DNA from: Paenibacillus xylanilyticus
GTDB taxonomy: Bacteria; Bacillota; Bacilli; Paenibacillales; Paenibacillaceae
Direction: 5' to 3'
Length of the DNA stretch: 64,000 bases
Assembly (NCBI RefSeq): GCF_009664365.1
Contig: NZ_CP044310.1
Location: forward strand, 2,987,001-3,051,000
Position numbers and translations under genes: made by a program. The notes under the pieces were generated by a model that made no database searches, was not told the DNA's origin, and worked only from the letters and a program-made list of their open reading frames with translations. Below are positions 55,715 to 63,734 of the stretch, in pieces (position 1 is the stretch's first letter; each line of letters opens with the position of its first letter).

Positions 55715-56860
55715 TTGGTTGAAACGTTAACAAAGGACTCTACTCAGAATCGCAGAATGTCTGCCAAAATTGCGGATACGCTGGTCTCCGAATGTCGGGA
55801 TGGAAACCACCCCAAAATTGCCGGGAAATGGGGGTACGTTGCCGGAATGACGCTTCTGGCCCTCGAACGTGCGGCGGTATGGAACAGTGAATCTCGATAT
55901 CGTGAACTGGTTCTCCATCATATGGACGGCCTGATCGATAAAGATGGTACCATCCGAAACTACCAGCTTGAGGATTATAACCTGGACATGATCAATGAAG
56001 GCAAAAATCTCTTTTTTATGTGGAAGCATACGGGGGATGAGAAATACCGTCAAGCCATCCTGCGACTGGTCGACCAGCTGAAAGGGCAGCCTCGAACCAG
56101 TGAGGGCGGATTCTGGCACAAAAAAATATATCCATTCCAGATGTGGCTTGATGGGATCTATATGTCTTCTCCGTTTCTGGCCGAGTATGGGCGTGTGTTC
56201 GATCACCGTGAGAGCTTCGATGAAGTCGCGCATCAGATCCTGCTAATTGAGCGGAAGACCCGGGATCCGCGAACGGGTCTGCTGCATCATGCATGGGATG
56301 AGAGCAGGGAACAGCGCTGGTGTGACCAAGACACGGGTCAATCGTTCCATGTCTGGGGCAGGGCGATGGGGTGGTATGCGATGGCTATATTGGATGCATT
56401 GGAGCATTTTCCAATGGATCATCCCCAGCGCGGCCAGATCATGGGCATCTTCGAGAGAATGGCCTATGCAATCGCCCGTGCCCAGGATCAGGAGAGCGGG
56501 CTGTGGTATCAAGTCATGGACCAGAACGGCAGGGAAGGCAACTATTTGGAAGCATCGGCTTCGTGTATGCTGACCTACGCCCTCGCCAAGGGTCAGCGTC
56601 TGCATTATTTGGCTGAACTGGATCGCAAAGTTGTTGATCAGGCGTATGCCGGTATTCTCCGTCACTTGGTCACGGAGGATGAACAGGGGGTACACCTGCA
56701 CCGCATTTGTCATGGGGCTGGACTTGGAGGCAAGAAATATCGTGACGGTTCTTATGCTTACTATATAAGCGAACAGATCGTCAGCGATGCCCAAATGGGA
56801 GTAGCGCCATTCCTGCTGGCCAGTATTGAAATGGAGATGCGGGGAGCAGGGAAAGCGTGA
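55715..56860 (+). CDS. Unsaturated rhamnogalacturonyl hydrolase-like enzyme (GH105, YteR/YesR)
   Basis: A 381-residue (alpha/alpha)6-barrel enzyme. The residues equivalent to YteR D88, H132 and D143 (offset +3) are present: D91 (DMINEGK), H135 (GFWHKK), D146 (FQMWLDGIYM). HVWGRAMGWYAM is a further family hallmark. GH105 hydrates the 4,5-unsaturated uronic acid left by pectate or rhamnogalacturonan lyases, releasing the terminal sugar. It lacks a signal peptide. TTG 55715 is the start; AGGAG lies 8 nt before. It overlaps the GH95 gene by 4 bp. No lyase is in the window, so the substrate must be cut outside by another locus. Confidence 0.9.
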   Translation: MVETLTKDSTQNRRMSAKIADTLVSECRDGNHPKIAGKWGYVAGMTLLALERAAVWNSESRYRELVLHHMDGLIDKDGTIRNYQLEDYNLDMINEGKNLFFMWKHTGDEKYRQAILRLVDQLKGQPRTSEGGFWHKKIYPFQMWLDGIYMSSPFLAEYGRVFDHRESFDEVAHQILLIERKTRDPRTGLLHHAWDESREQRWCDQDTGQSFHVWGRAMGWYAMAILDALEHFPMDHPQRGQIMGIFERMAYAIARAQDQESGLWYQVMDQNGREGNYLEASASCMLTYALAKGQRLHYLAELDRKVVDQAYAGILRHLVTEDEQGVHLHRICHGAGLGGKKYRDGSYAYYISEQIVSDAQMGVAPFLLASIEMEMRGAGKA

Positions 56861-59427
56861 AGAAATCTATCGGATCTCAAGCGGGCAGACCCGACAAAAA
56901 CAAAATGATTCTCAAGTATCCCGCTTCATGGTGGAAGGGGATGTGGCGGGAGGCGCTTCCTTCCGGTAATGGAATAATGGGTGCCTCTGTGCGAGGTGGT
57001 ATACATCAAGAAGTGATTTTACTGCAGCATGGTGAACTATGGCATTGGGGAAAAAAAGATGAACTCCCTGACGTCAGTCACACATTGCAGGAGACCCGGA
57101 GACTTATGGACGCTGGGGAATTTTCGGAGGCAAGCTGGCATCTGACCCGTGCCGTGCAAGCAGAAGCATATGCTTCCCAATTGTCCTCCCGGTTTCCTCT
57201 TGCTGAACTGACACTCACCATGCATTGTGACAAGGCTTTTCACCATTATCGCAGGGAACTGGATATGGAAACGGGAGAAGTTCATGTCTGTTGGGAGGAA
57301 GGGGAGCGACAGATTTCAAGAAGTCTTTTTGTCTCTCGTGCAGATGATTGTGTTGTGTACAGAATACACGCTGAAATACTGAGCAGGAGCGATTCGGTAC
57401 AGGTACGGGAAACCGGAAGTAAGCTAGTCATATCGGGAAGTGTGGGTCTTCAATTTCCGCCGGGTGACCGTGAGCGGGATGATGAAGAGTTTAAGGAATT
57501 GAAAATGTCCGTTACGGCCAGAACGGATGAAGATGAGCAATATGTTTTTTATGGTGGCAGAAATGACGATGGGCAGGATTATGGTGCTGTCATGCGGCTA
57601 ATCTGTGTGGGAGATGAACTTGGGGCTGGAATGATGGCTTCCCGTATGCCATTACATTTCCCGGGAAAAGGGGTTGACATTTCAGACAAAGAACAGCGAA
57701 ATGACAGCGGGAAACAAGCAATTCACGCAGCACTCCCGTTTGAAACGTCAGGCGATGTGCTCGTTCTCGTAAAAATGTTTGTTACAGGCAAGCGAGAAGA
57801 GGAATGGGTACGGCTGAAGCAGGAGCTGGCAGGACTAGAGGCTGATTATAATTCAATACGATCCAGACATAAGGAGCTTCATCAGCCCTTGTTTTACTCC
57901 GCAGAGCTTGATCTGGATGATACGGCTGATGACGGGCGCAGTAATGAGGAGCTTCTGTTAGATGCCTATGAAGGCGAAGCTCCCTTGGGATTGATTCGGA
58001 AGATGTGGGCGTATGGTCGATATTTATTCATTAGCGGAACCTCTGAGGAAGGCAATATGCCTTTTGGGCTTTACGGGCTGTGGGGAGGAGATTACCGATT
58101 AATCTGGGGTCATCACATGGCGAATGAAAATGTTCAGATGATGTATTGGCATTCGGGGGTTGGCGGATTATCCCGCATGAATCTGTCTTTATTTCGGTAT
58201 TATACCGGTTTGATGGATGTCTTCAAGGAAAATGCACGCAAGCTCTATGGCTGTCGGGGGATCTACATCCCTGCTGGAACTACGCCTGGTATAGGCATCC
58301 CTAATCAGATTGTTCCTGTAATCATGAACTGGACCGGAGCAGCCGGGTGGCTGGCCAGACATTATTATGAACATTTTTGGTATACCGGTGATATGCAATT
58401 TCTGCGTGAGCAGGCGCTGCCCTTTATGAGAGAGGCATTACAGTTCTATGAAGATTTTCTGGTACTGGATGAAGAGGGCTTGTATAAGATATATCCGTCC
58501 GTTTCACCCGAGAATACACCGCAGAATTTCATGCCTCAGGATGGTAAACAGCTCGCACATCCCATGCCTACAGCCATTAATGCCACAATGGACGTCGCCA
58601 TCATCAAGGAATTATTGCAGCATACCATACAAGCGAGTCGGATCATCGGTGTTGATAGCAGCAAAATATCAGAGTGGGAAGGCATACTTGAACGACTGCC
58701 TTCCTACATGTTGAATAAGGAGGGAGCTGTCAAGGAATGGCTTCATCCTGCGTTTGAGGATCGGCAAGATCATCGTCATCTGTCCCATCTATACCCTATT
58801 TTTCCTGGACAGGAATTCAGTAGGGAAGAGGAGCCACTACTATTCGAAGCCTTCGAGAAAGCAGTACACCACCGGAAACTTGGAGCACAGAGTGGGTGGT
58901 CCCTGGCTCATATGTCTTCAATCTATGCCCGGCTGGGCGACGGAGAACGGGCTCTGTGCAGCCTGGATCATCTCGCCCGTTCCTGTGTTCTATCTAACGG
59001 ATTCACAATCCATAACGATTGGCGTAATATGGGAATTTGCCTGACGTTAGATGCAGCTCCAGTTCAGTTGGATGCGAATATGGGCTGGGTTAATGCCGTA
59101 CAGGAAATGCTGCTTCAGGTCTCGCCTCAGCGGATCAAGCTGCTTCCGGCACTACCTGCCAGAATGCTGCGTGGAGAGCTGCACAATTGGCGTATACCCG
59201 GAGGAGCTCTGTCACTAGCATGGGACCGCAAGTCAGGGACATTTCAAGCCGAGATAGCTGCCACTCGGCGAATATCCTCGAAAGTTCAGCTCCCTGACTG
59301 GATCGATATCTCTTTGTGTAAACAGCACGGAAATAAGAATTTTAAATCAATCTCCATGGGGAACGGTGCATTCCTGCTTCATTTAGAAGAGGGGGAAAGG
59401 TGGTCAGTGAAATTGAACACGGTGTAA
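56857..59427 (+). CDS. Glycoside hydrolase family 95 protein (alpha-L-fucosidase/galactosidase type)
   Basis: An 856-residue enzyme. The N-terminal GH95 beta-domain (MWREALPSGNGIMGASVRGG) leads to an (alpha/alpha)6 barrel carrying the family's catalytic residues: ANENVQMMYW (Asn pair), YPSVSPENTP (acid Glu), HRHLSHLYPIFPG, and VQLDANMGW (Asp; usually IDGNFG). GH95 removes alpha-1,2-L-fucose or alpha-L-galactose from plant glycans; the latter fits a pectin/rhamnogalacturonan context. No signal peptide. GTG 56857 overlaps the GH105 stop by 4 bp (GTGA). It is the last gene of the carbohydrate locus. Confidence 0.88.
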   Translation: MKKSIGSQAGRPDKNKMILKYPASWWKGMWREALPSGNGIMGASVRGGIHQEVILLQHGELWHWGKKDELPDVSHTLQETRRLMDAGEFSEASWHLTRAVQAEAYASQLSSRFPLAELTLTMHCDKAFHHYRRELDMETGEVHVCWEEGERQISRSLFVSRADDCVVYRIHAEILSRSDSVQVRETGSKLVISGSVGLQFPPGDRERDDEEFKELKMSVTARTDEDEQYVFYGGRNDDGQDYGAVMRLICVGDELGAGMMASRMPLHFPGKGVDISDKEQRNDSGKQAIHAALPFETSGDVLVLVKMFVTGKREEEWVRLKQELAGLEADYNSIRSRHKELHQPLFYSAELDLDDTADDGRSNEELLLDAYEGEAPLGLIRKMWAYGRYLFISGTSEEGNMPFGLYGLWGGDYRLIWGHHMANENVQMMYWHSGVGGLSRMNLSLFRYYTGLMDVFKENARKLYGCRGIYIPAGTTPGIGIPNQIVPVIMNWTGAAGWLARHYYEHFWYTGDMQFLREQALPFMREALQFYEDFLVLDEEGLYKIYPSVSPENTPQNFMPQDGKQLAHPMPTAINATMDVAIIKELLQHTIQASRIIGVDSSKISEWEGILERLPSYMLNKEGAVKEWLHPAFEDRQDHRHLSHLYPIFPGQEFSREEEPLLFEAFEKAVHHRKLGAQSGWSLAHMSSIYARLGDGERALCSLDHLARSCVLSNGFTIHNDWRNMGICLTLDAAPVQLDANMGWVNAVQEMLLQVSPQRIKLLPALPARMLRGELHNWRIPGGALSLAWDRKSGTFQAEIAATRRISSKVQLPDWIDISLCKQHGNKNFKSISMGNGAFLLHLEEGERWSVKLNTV

Positions 59428-59440
59428 TATGAGACGCTTA

Positions 59441-59468
59441 AGAAGTCGCCCAAGTGGCGACTTCTTTT
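59441..59468 (+). terminator. Terminator at the end of the carbohydrate locus
   Basis: AGAAGTCGCC / GGCGACTTCT stem, then TTTTATT. Confidence 0.88.
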
Positions 59469-59556
59469 ATTGTGGCTTTAGCCAGTTGAGTGCGTGAAAC
59501 GCGCGAAACAAAAAACCACCCGCTATGCGGGTGGAGGGATTGAAGGTTTGACCACC

Positions 59557-59611
59557 ATGACCATTCCAATACAATTGAGATGTTCAGGCTCAAAAAGAAA
59601 GGAATGGTCAT
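59557..59611 (+). promoter_or_regulatory. Ribosome-site-sequestering stem-loop in the tnpA leader
   Basis: Perfect 11-bp stem ATGACCATTCC (59557-59567) / GGAATGGTCAT (59601-59611), two bases before the tnpA ATG. It buries the GGA ribosome site, like the translational repression stem known from IS200. Confidence 0.8.
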
Positions 59612-59613
59612 TC

Positions 59614-60087
59614 ATGGCAACCAAGAGCTACAGTCTAGCTCACACAAAGTGGATGTGCAAATACCATATTGTGTTCACCCCGAAGTATAGACGGAAAGAA
59701 ATCTATAATCAAGTCAGAAGAGATTTAATCGAAATCTTCAAACGTTTGTGTAAATACAAAGGAGTAGAAATTATAGAAGGTCACATGATGCCCGATCATG
59801 TCAACATGTTGGTGGCCATTCCACCAAAAATTGCAGTCTCAACGTTCATGGGATATTTAAAGGGAAAAAGTTCGCTAATGATATTCGAAAAACATGCCCA
59901 GTTGAAGTATAAATACGGGAATCGGAAGTTTTGGGCAGAAGGGTACTATGTGAGTACAGTGGGTCTAAATGAAGCGACCGTAAGAAAGTATATTCGTGAG
60001 CAAGAAGCACATGATCAAGCGGTAGACAAGCTGAGTGTAAAAGAATATGAAGATCCATTTAGCAGTAACCGGAGCAAAAAGAAATAA
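59614..60087 (+). CDS. tnpA: IS200 family Y1-HUH transposase, HUH motif altered
   Basis: A 157-residue TnpA beginning at the ATG in TTC-ATG-GCAACC; an upstream extension would run through the leader. It contains KYHIVFTPKYRR, GHMMPDHVNMLVAIPPKI, GYLKGKSSLMIF, FWAEGYYVSTVG and RKYIREQ, a near-complete IS200 set. The catalytic tyrosine is Y126, with Q130 four residues on. The metal-binding HUH motif, normally HVHML, reads HVNML: H62 kept, the second His is N64 (AAC at 59803-59805). Because both histidines coordinate the divalent metal, the protein may be inactive or impaired. Length and the rest look intact, so the loss is recent. Confidence 0.9.
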   Translation: MATKSYSLAHTKWMCKYHIVFTPKYRRKEIYNQVRRDLIEIFKRLCKYKGVEIIEGHMMPDHVNMLVAIPPKIAVSTFMGYLKGKSSLMIFEKHAQLKYKYGNRKFWAEGYYVSTVGLNEATVRKYIREQEAHDQAVDKLSVKEYEDPFSSNRSKKK

Positions 60088-60338
60088 GACCAGTTTAACT
60101 GGTAAGTGAAAGTGACAAAAACATTGAGCCTGAACGGATTTGTGGTCAGGCTAGCGTCTTTAGGCGCAGTTTGGCAACAAGGGGTTATACCCCAAGAGCA
60201 AACCACCCGTTGGACGGGTGGTCCTGATTGTGTTAATAGACCATAGAATCTCTGGTGGATTTGTAAAAGTTAATATTATTAATATATTTACACCGTTTAT
60301 ATTAAGAAAATAAATTAAAATACGCTTAAAACTTTATA

Positions 60339-60367
60339 TTGTTAACTCCGAAATTGTCTGTTATACT
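60339..60367 (+). promoter_or_regulatory. Sigma-A promoter of the amidase-like gene
   Basis: TTGTTA (60339-60344), 17-bp spacer, TATACT (60362-60367). Confidence 0.65.
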
Positions 60368-60423
60368 TCGATTCATAACAAGTTAGATAATATAACATGG
60401 GAAAATGACAGGAGGAGTTATGA

Positions 60424-61977
60424 ATGGGGAATCGATTGAAATGGAAGGTTTTCGCTGCTTTATCCATTGGTTCACTGCTTATACCAGGTGTGAATGTAGT
60501 TAATGCTGACATCGATCAAGTGTCTGTGAAGCCAAAGACACATGTTCTGAAGGCCAATTCCGAAAATGTCCGGTGGGGCAACATCGGCAAGGGTGAAGCA
60601 GTACTCACCGTTAACTCCGGAGATATCGTTACGGTGGATGCGATTACTCACCATTCCGGCGACGATTATGAACGAATGATCAAAGGTGACGCTGGCGTCG
60701 AAGATATTTTTCATTGGACCGAATCCGAGAAGACGGAAGCAGATCGTGGTCCGGGAGTACATATCATGACAGGCCCAATCGCGGTTGAAGGAGCAGAACC
60801 GGGAGATGTGCTGGAAGTGAAGATTTTGGATATGAAACTTCGTCCTAATGGCAACGGCGAATATGCAGGCAAAACATATGGTTCCAACGTGGCTGCAAAC
60901 TGGGGATTACTATATGGAGAGATGGAAGAAGAACCGGTGACACGGGAGGTTGTGACAATATACGAAATGGATTCAGAAGGCGGTACGGATTATGCCAAGG
61001 CACTATATAGCTACAGATGGACGCCTCAAACCGATCCGGATGGAAATGTGCATCCTACAATTGATTATCCTGGTGTTGTGGTTGATCATACAACGGTGAA
61101 GGAAAATCACAATGTTCTGAAAGACGTTCGAGTGCCTGTAAGGCTCCATTTTGGTACCATGAGCGTAGCTCCAAAGGAAGCAGATATCGTTGATTCGGTT
61201 CCACCTTCCTATTATGGCGGAAATATCGATGACTGGCGTGTTACCGAAGGAGCAACCATGTACTATCCGGTTTCTGTTCCGGGAGCACTGCTGTCGATCG
61301 GTGATCCACACGCAGGACAAGGAGACTCTGAGTTAAATGGAACAGCCATTGAGACTTCTGTAACTGGTGATGTTCAGATTATTCTTCATAAAAAGGATAA
61401 GCTGGATAACAAATTAAAGTCGTTAAACTTCCCATTGCTGGAAAATGAGAACGAGTGGGTGGTCCATGGTTTCAGCTACGCCAACTATCTCGAAGAACTG
61501 GGTGAGGATGCCCAGAAGGAAATCTTCGAAAAATCTTCCCTCGATAAGGCGATGAAAGATGCTGCGCATAAAACCAAGGCTTTTCTAATGAGAGGCATGG
61601 AACTAACCGAAGACGAGGCTTACTCTTTAATGTCGGTAACTACCGATTTTGGAGTTACACAGGTAGTCGATGGAAACTGGGGAGTTCATGCGATCATTGA
61701 CAAAAAGTTGTTTGGAGAAGCTGAACGAAATATGGCACCATTACGCAGCAGCTTTGAACAATTTGGCGCCAAGATCGAATGGGAACCAAAATCGAAAAGG
61801 GTATCCATCCTGTATAATGGCAATACACTATCAGCGAAACTTGGAGAAACGAAGGCTTCATTCAATGGAGAAACCATTAGACTGATTGCTCCTATTCAAT
61901 TAAATGCCCAGAAGTCAGCTGAGGTCAGCGAGTATTTCGTCGATTTCTATCAAGCCAAGCTTTCCAAGACAAACTAA
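60424..61977 (+). CDS. Secreted acetamidase/formamidase-family protein with copper-amine-oxidase-N tail
   Basis: A 517-residue exported protein. Signal peptide to about 28 (VNVVNA). Residues about 35-400 form the FmdA/AmdA fold: GPIAVEGAEPGDVLEVKIL, HPTIDYPGVVVDH, LLSIGDPHAGQGDSELNGTA, DFGVTQVVDGNWGVHAI. The C-terminal ~80 residues resemble a copper-amine-oxidase-N/stalk domain (FEQFGAKIEWEPKSKRVSI; GETKASFNGETI). FmdA proteins hydrolyse formamide or acetamide in the cytoplasm; a secreted version with a wall-associated stalk domain is unusual and its substrate unknown. GGAGGAG precedes ATG 60424. Its promoter lies between the IS and the gene. Confidence 0.85.
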   Translation: MGNRLKWKVFAALSIGSLLIPGVNVVNADIDQVSVKPKTHVLKANSENVRWGNIGKGEAVLTVNSGDIVTVDAITHHSGDDYERMIKGDAGVEDIFHWTESEKTEADRGPGVHIMTGPIAVEGAEPGDVLEVKILDMKLRPNGNGEYAGKTYGSNVAANWGLLYGEMEEEPVTREVVTIYEMDSEGGTDYAKALYSYRWTPQTDPDGNVHPTIDYPGVVVDHTTVKENHNVLKDVRVPVRLHFGTMSVAPKEADIVDSVPPSYYGGNIDDWRVTEGATMYYPVSVPGALLSIGDPHAGQGDSELNGTAIETSVTGDVQIILHKKDKLDNKLKSLNFPLLENENEWVVHGFSYANYLEELGEDAQKEIFEKSSLDKAMKDAAHKTKAFLMRGMELTEDEAYSLMSVTTDFGVTQVVDGNWGVHAIIDKKLFGEAERNMAPLRSSFEQFGAKIEWEPKSKRVSILYNGNTLSAKLGETKASFNGETIRLIAPIQLNAQKSAEVSEYFVDFYQAKLSKTN

Positions 61978-62012
61978 CTCATTTCATTAAGCAACAATTC
62001 CTTCATATTCAT

Positions 62013-62057
62013 AACAAGAACCGTTGGTCTCTATGCCTGACGGTTCTTGTTTTTTTA
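62013..62057 (+). terminator. Rho-independent terminator of the amidase-like gene
   Basis: AACAAGAACCGT / ACGGTTCTTGTT stem, then seven T; it may also serve the convergent Lrp gene. Confidence 0.85.
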
Positions 62058-62501
62058 TATATTCAATCCATCCTGATTTTTGTGCCGTTTCATCAGTATC
62101 TGCGTTTCAGCACGGACGATACCTCTTAGCGAGTAGATGGATTCGTTCATGAATTGTTCCATCTCTTCAATGCTCTCGACAAGAATATGTATATGGAGGA
62201 TGCAGGGACCCGTCATTTCGTATAATACAGCGACTTTATCGTTTTGTTTCAACGCGTCTATGATCTCATTCAAATATGCAGGCTCCACTTCAAGCTCCAA
62301 ATAGGCCGATATCTTTTTGCCGAGCTTTTCAGCGCTAATTACAATGGAGAACTGTTCAATGATTCCTTGATTGACAAGCCGGTCTATGCGCTCTTTGACG
62401 GCAACACCAGACAATCCAACCTCTTTAGCCAAATCGGTATAGGATATCCGGCTGTTTTGAGCCAGTCTTCGTAAAATATGACTATCAATTGAATCTAACA
62501 T
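62055..62501 (-). CDS. Lrp/AsnC-family regulator
   Basis: A 148-residue regulator. The N-terminal HTH is ILRRLAQNSRISYTDLAKEV with LSGVAVKERIDRLVNQGIIE, and the C-terminal RAM domain (SAYLELEVEPAYLNEIIDALK ... HIHILVESIEEMEQFMN) binds amino acids and oligomerises. It is divergent from the SDR dehydrogenase gene, with a paired inverted repeat in between, so local control of that gene is likely. The open frame runs upstream to 62726, but ATG 62501 has AAGGAG 8 nt before it and gives the normal Lrp length. Confidence 0.9.
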   Translation of the reverse strand: MLDSIDSHILRRLAQNSRISYTDLAKEVGLSGVAVKERIDRLVNQGIIEQFSIVISAEKLGKKISAYLELEVEPAYLNEIIDALKQNDKVAVLYEMTGPCILHIHILVESIEEMEQFMNESIYSLRGIVRAETQILMKRHKNQDGLNI

Positions 62502-62685
62502 GTGTTTCACTCCTTTCCGCTTCATATTGTAACAGAAAAAAAGACAACCCGCCCGTGCGGGGTACATAATCCCCTGAAAATTGGAACACGCTAACAACCG
62601 TAGTGGGATGAAGTGTAATTGCTGAGTTGCTTCCATATTTCCGCTTAATATTACTCGGCATGTTAACTGGTAAATATATAGTAGC

Positions 62686-62714
62686 TTGACAATACTCATT
62701 AACAGGAGTACGAT
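62686..62714 (+). promoter_or_regulatory. Promoter of the SDR gene
   Basis: TTGACA (62686-62691), 17-bp spacer, TACGAT (62709-62714). The inverted repeat 62733-62798 lies just downstream in the long leader. Confidence 0.6.
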
Positions 62715-62732
62715 TAATTGTGTCAAATAAAC

Positions 62733-62798
62733 GACAAAACTTACGTTTTAACTAAATCATATGATTATGGTTACATATAAAATCACGTTAGTTTTGTC
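62733..62798. promoter_or_regulatory. Long inverted repeat between lrp-like and SDR genes
   Basis: GACAAAACTTACGT (62733-62746) and ACGTTAGTTTTGTC (62785-62798) match as inverted repeats at 13 of 14 positions, 52 bp apart (about five helical turns). A perfect palindrome AATCATATGATT (62755-62766) lies between. Probably binding sites for the Lrp-like regulator. Confidence 0.6.
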
Positions 62799-62828
62799 TA
62801 AAATTCAACAATTACTGGAGGAATCACC

Positions 62829-63575
62829 ATGACTAATCTTAAAGACAAAGTAGCGATCATTACAGGCGGAGCTTCCGGAATTGGTTTGGCTACAGTAAAA
62901 GCCTTCTTGGATAAAGGATCCAAAGTTGTTATTGCAGATTACAATGAAGAGCACGGCAAAGCTGCCGAGCAGGAATTGAAACAAACATATAATGATAATG
63001 TCGTGTTCATCAAAGTGAATGTTGCCGACGAAAAACAAGTAGAAAACCTGGTTACCGAGACAGTGAAGCAGTTTGGTAAACTGGATGTCATTTTTAATAA
63101 TGCAGGTATTGGTGTTCAAAAACCTTCGCATGAATTAACGGACGAAGAATACAAACGTGTCATTGCAATCAATCAGGACGGCGTCTTCTACGGTGCAAAA
63201 TATGCGATCCGTGAAATGCTGAAAACCGGTGGTGGATCTGTAATCAGCACTTCCTCGATCCTGGGTTCTGTTGGTGAACCAACATCGATGCCGTATGCCG
63301 CTAGTAAAGGTGCAGTCAACCAAATTACAAAATCACTCGCGCTGGAGTATGCTGACCGTAACATCCGCGTCAACGCAGTTGCTCCTGGATTTGTGGAAAG
63401 TGGCATGGTTAACAAAGAAGCTCTTGGTGAGTTCTATGATAGCCTGGTTGCCAAACATCCACTTGGACGTCTGGGCAATCCGGAAGAAATTGCACATGCC
63501 GTTGTATTCCTGGCTGAAAATGATTTCGTTACTGGAACAACCGTCTTCGTAGATGGCGGATACCTGGCTAAATAA
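62829..63575 (+). CDS. Short-chain dehydrogenase/reductase
   Basis: A 248-residue classical SDR: cofactor motif TGGASGIG, NNAG, catalytic S-Y-K in STSSILGSVGEPTSMPYAASKGA, and VAPGFVESGM. The aspartate at the end of the second strand (VVIADYNEEHG) favours NAD over NADP. It resembles glucose-1-dehydrogenase and 2,5-diketogluconate/3-oxoacyl reductases; the true alcohol or ketone substrate is unknown. GGAGG lies 7 nt before the ATG. It is divergent from the Lrp-type regulator and ends at a strong terminator. Confidence 0.92.
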   Translation: MTNLKDKVAIITGGASGIGLATVKAFLDKGSKVVIADYNEEHGKAAEQELKQTYNDNVVFIKVNVADEKQVENLVTETVKQFGKLDVIFNNAGIGVQKPSHELTDEEYKRVIAINQDGVFYGAKYAIREMLKTGGGSVISTSSILGSVGEPTSMPYAASKGAVNQITKSLALEYADRNIRVNAVAPGFVESGMVNKEALGEFYDSLVAKHPLGRLGNPEEIAHAVVFLAENDFVTGTTVFVDGGYLAK

Positions 63576-63590
63576 GATTTTAATATGAAG

Positions 63591-63618
63591 AAGGCTCCCT
63601 TAAGAGGGAGCCTTTTTT
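63591..63618 (+). terminator. Rho-independent terminator of the SDR gene
   Basis: AAGGCTCCCT / AGGGAGCCTT stem, then six T. Confidence 0.92.
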
Positions 63619-63734
63619 AATTCCCTTTAATATTATCTTCCGGGCGGAAACCGTTAGAGTTGTGGTTATTGAGGAATAAGCTTCAAGAAAGCTTTGCTGT
63701 CAAAATCATCAGCCTGTATTAGCAAGTCTTATAC

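Larger units (their letters stand above)
59505..60232 (+). mobile_element. IS200-type insertion sequence
   Basis: A compact ~730-bp element carrying only a Y1 transposase. Imperfect ends are marked by similar hairpins: CCACCCGC-TAT-GCGGGTGG (59516-59534) on the left and CCACCCGT-TGG-ACGGGTGG (60203-60221) on the right. No tnpB or guide-RNA gene accompanies it. Exact borders cannot be fixed, as IS200 elements leave no target duplication. Confidence 0.85.
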
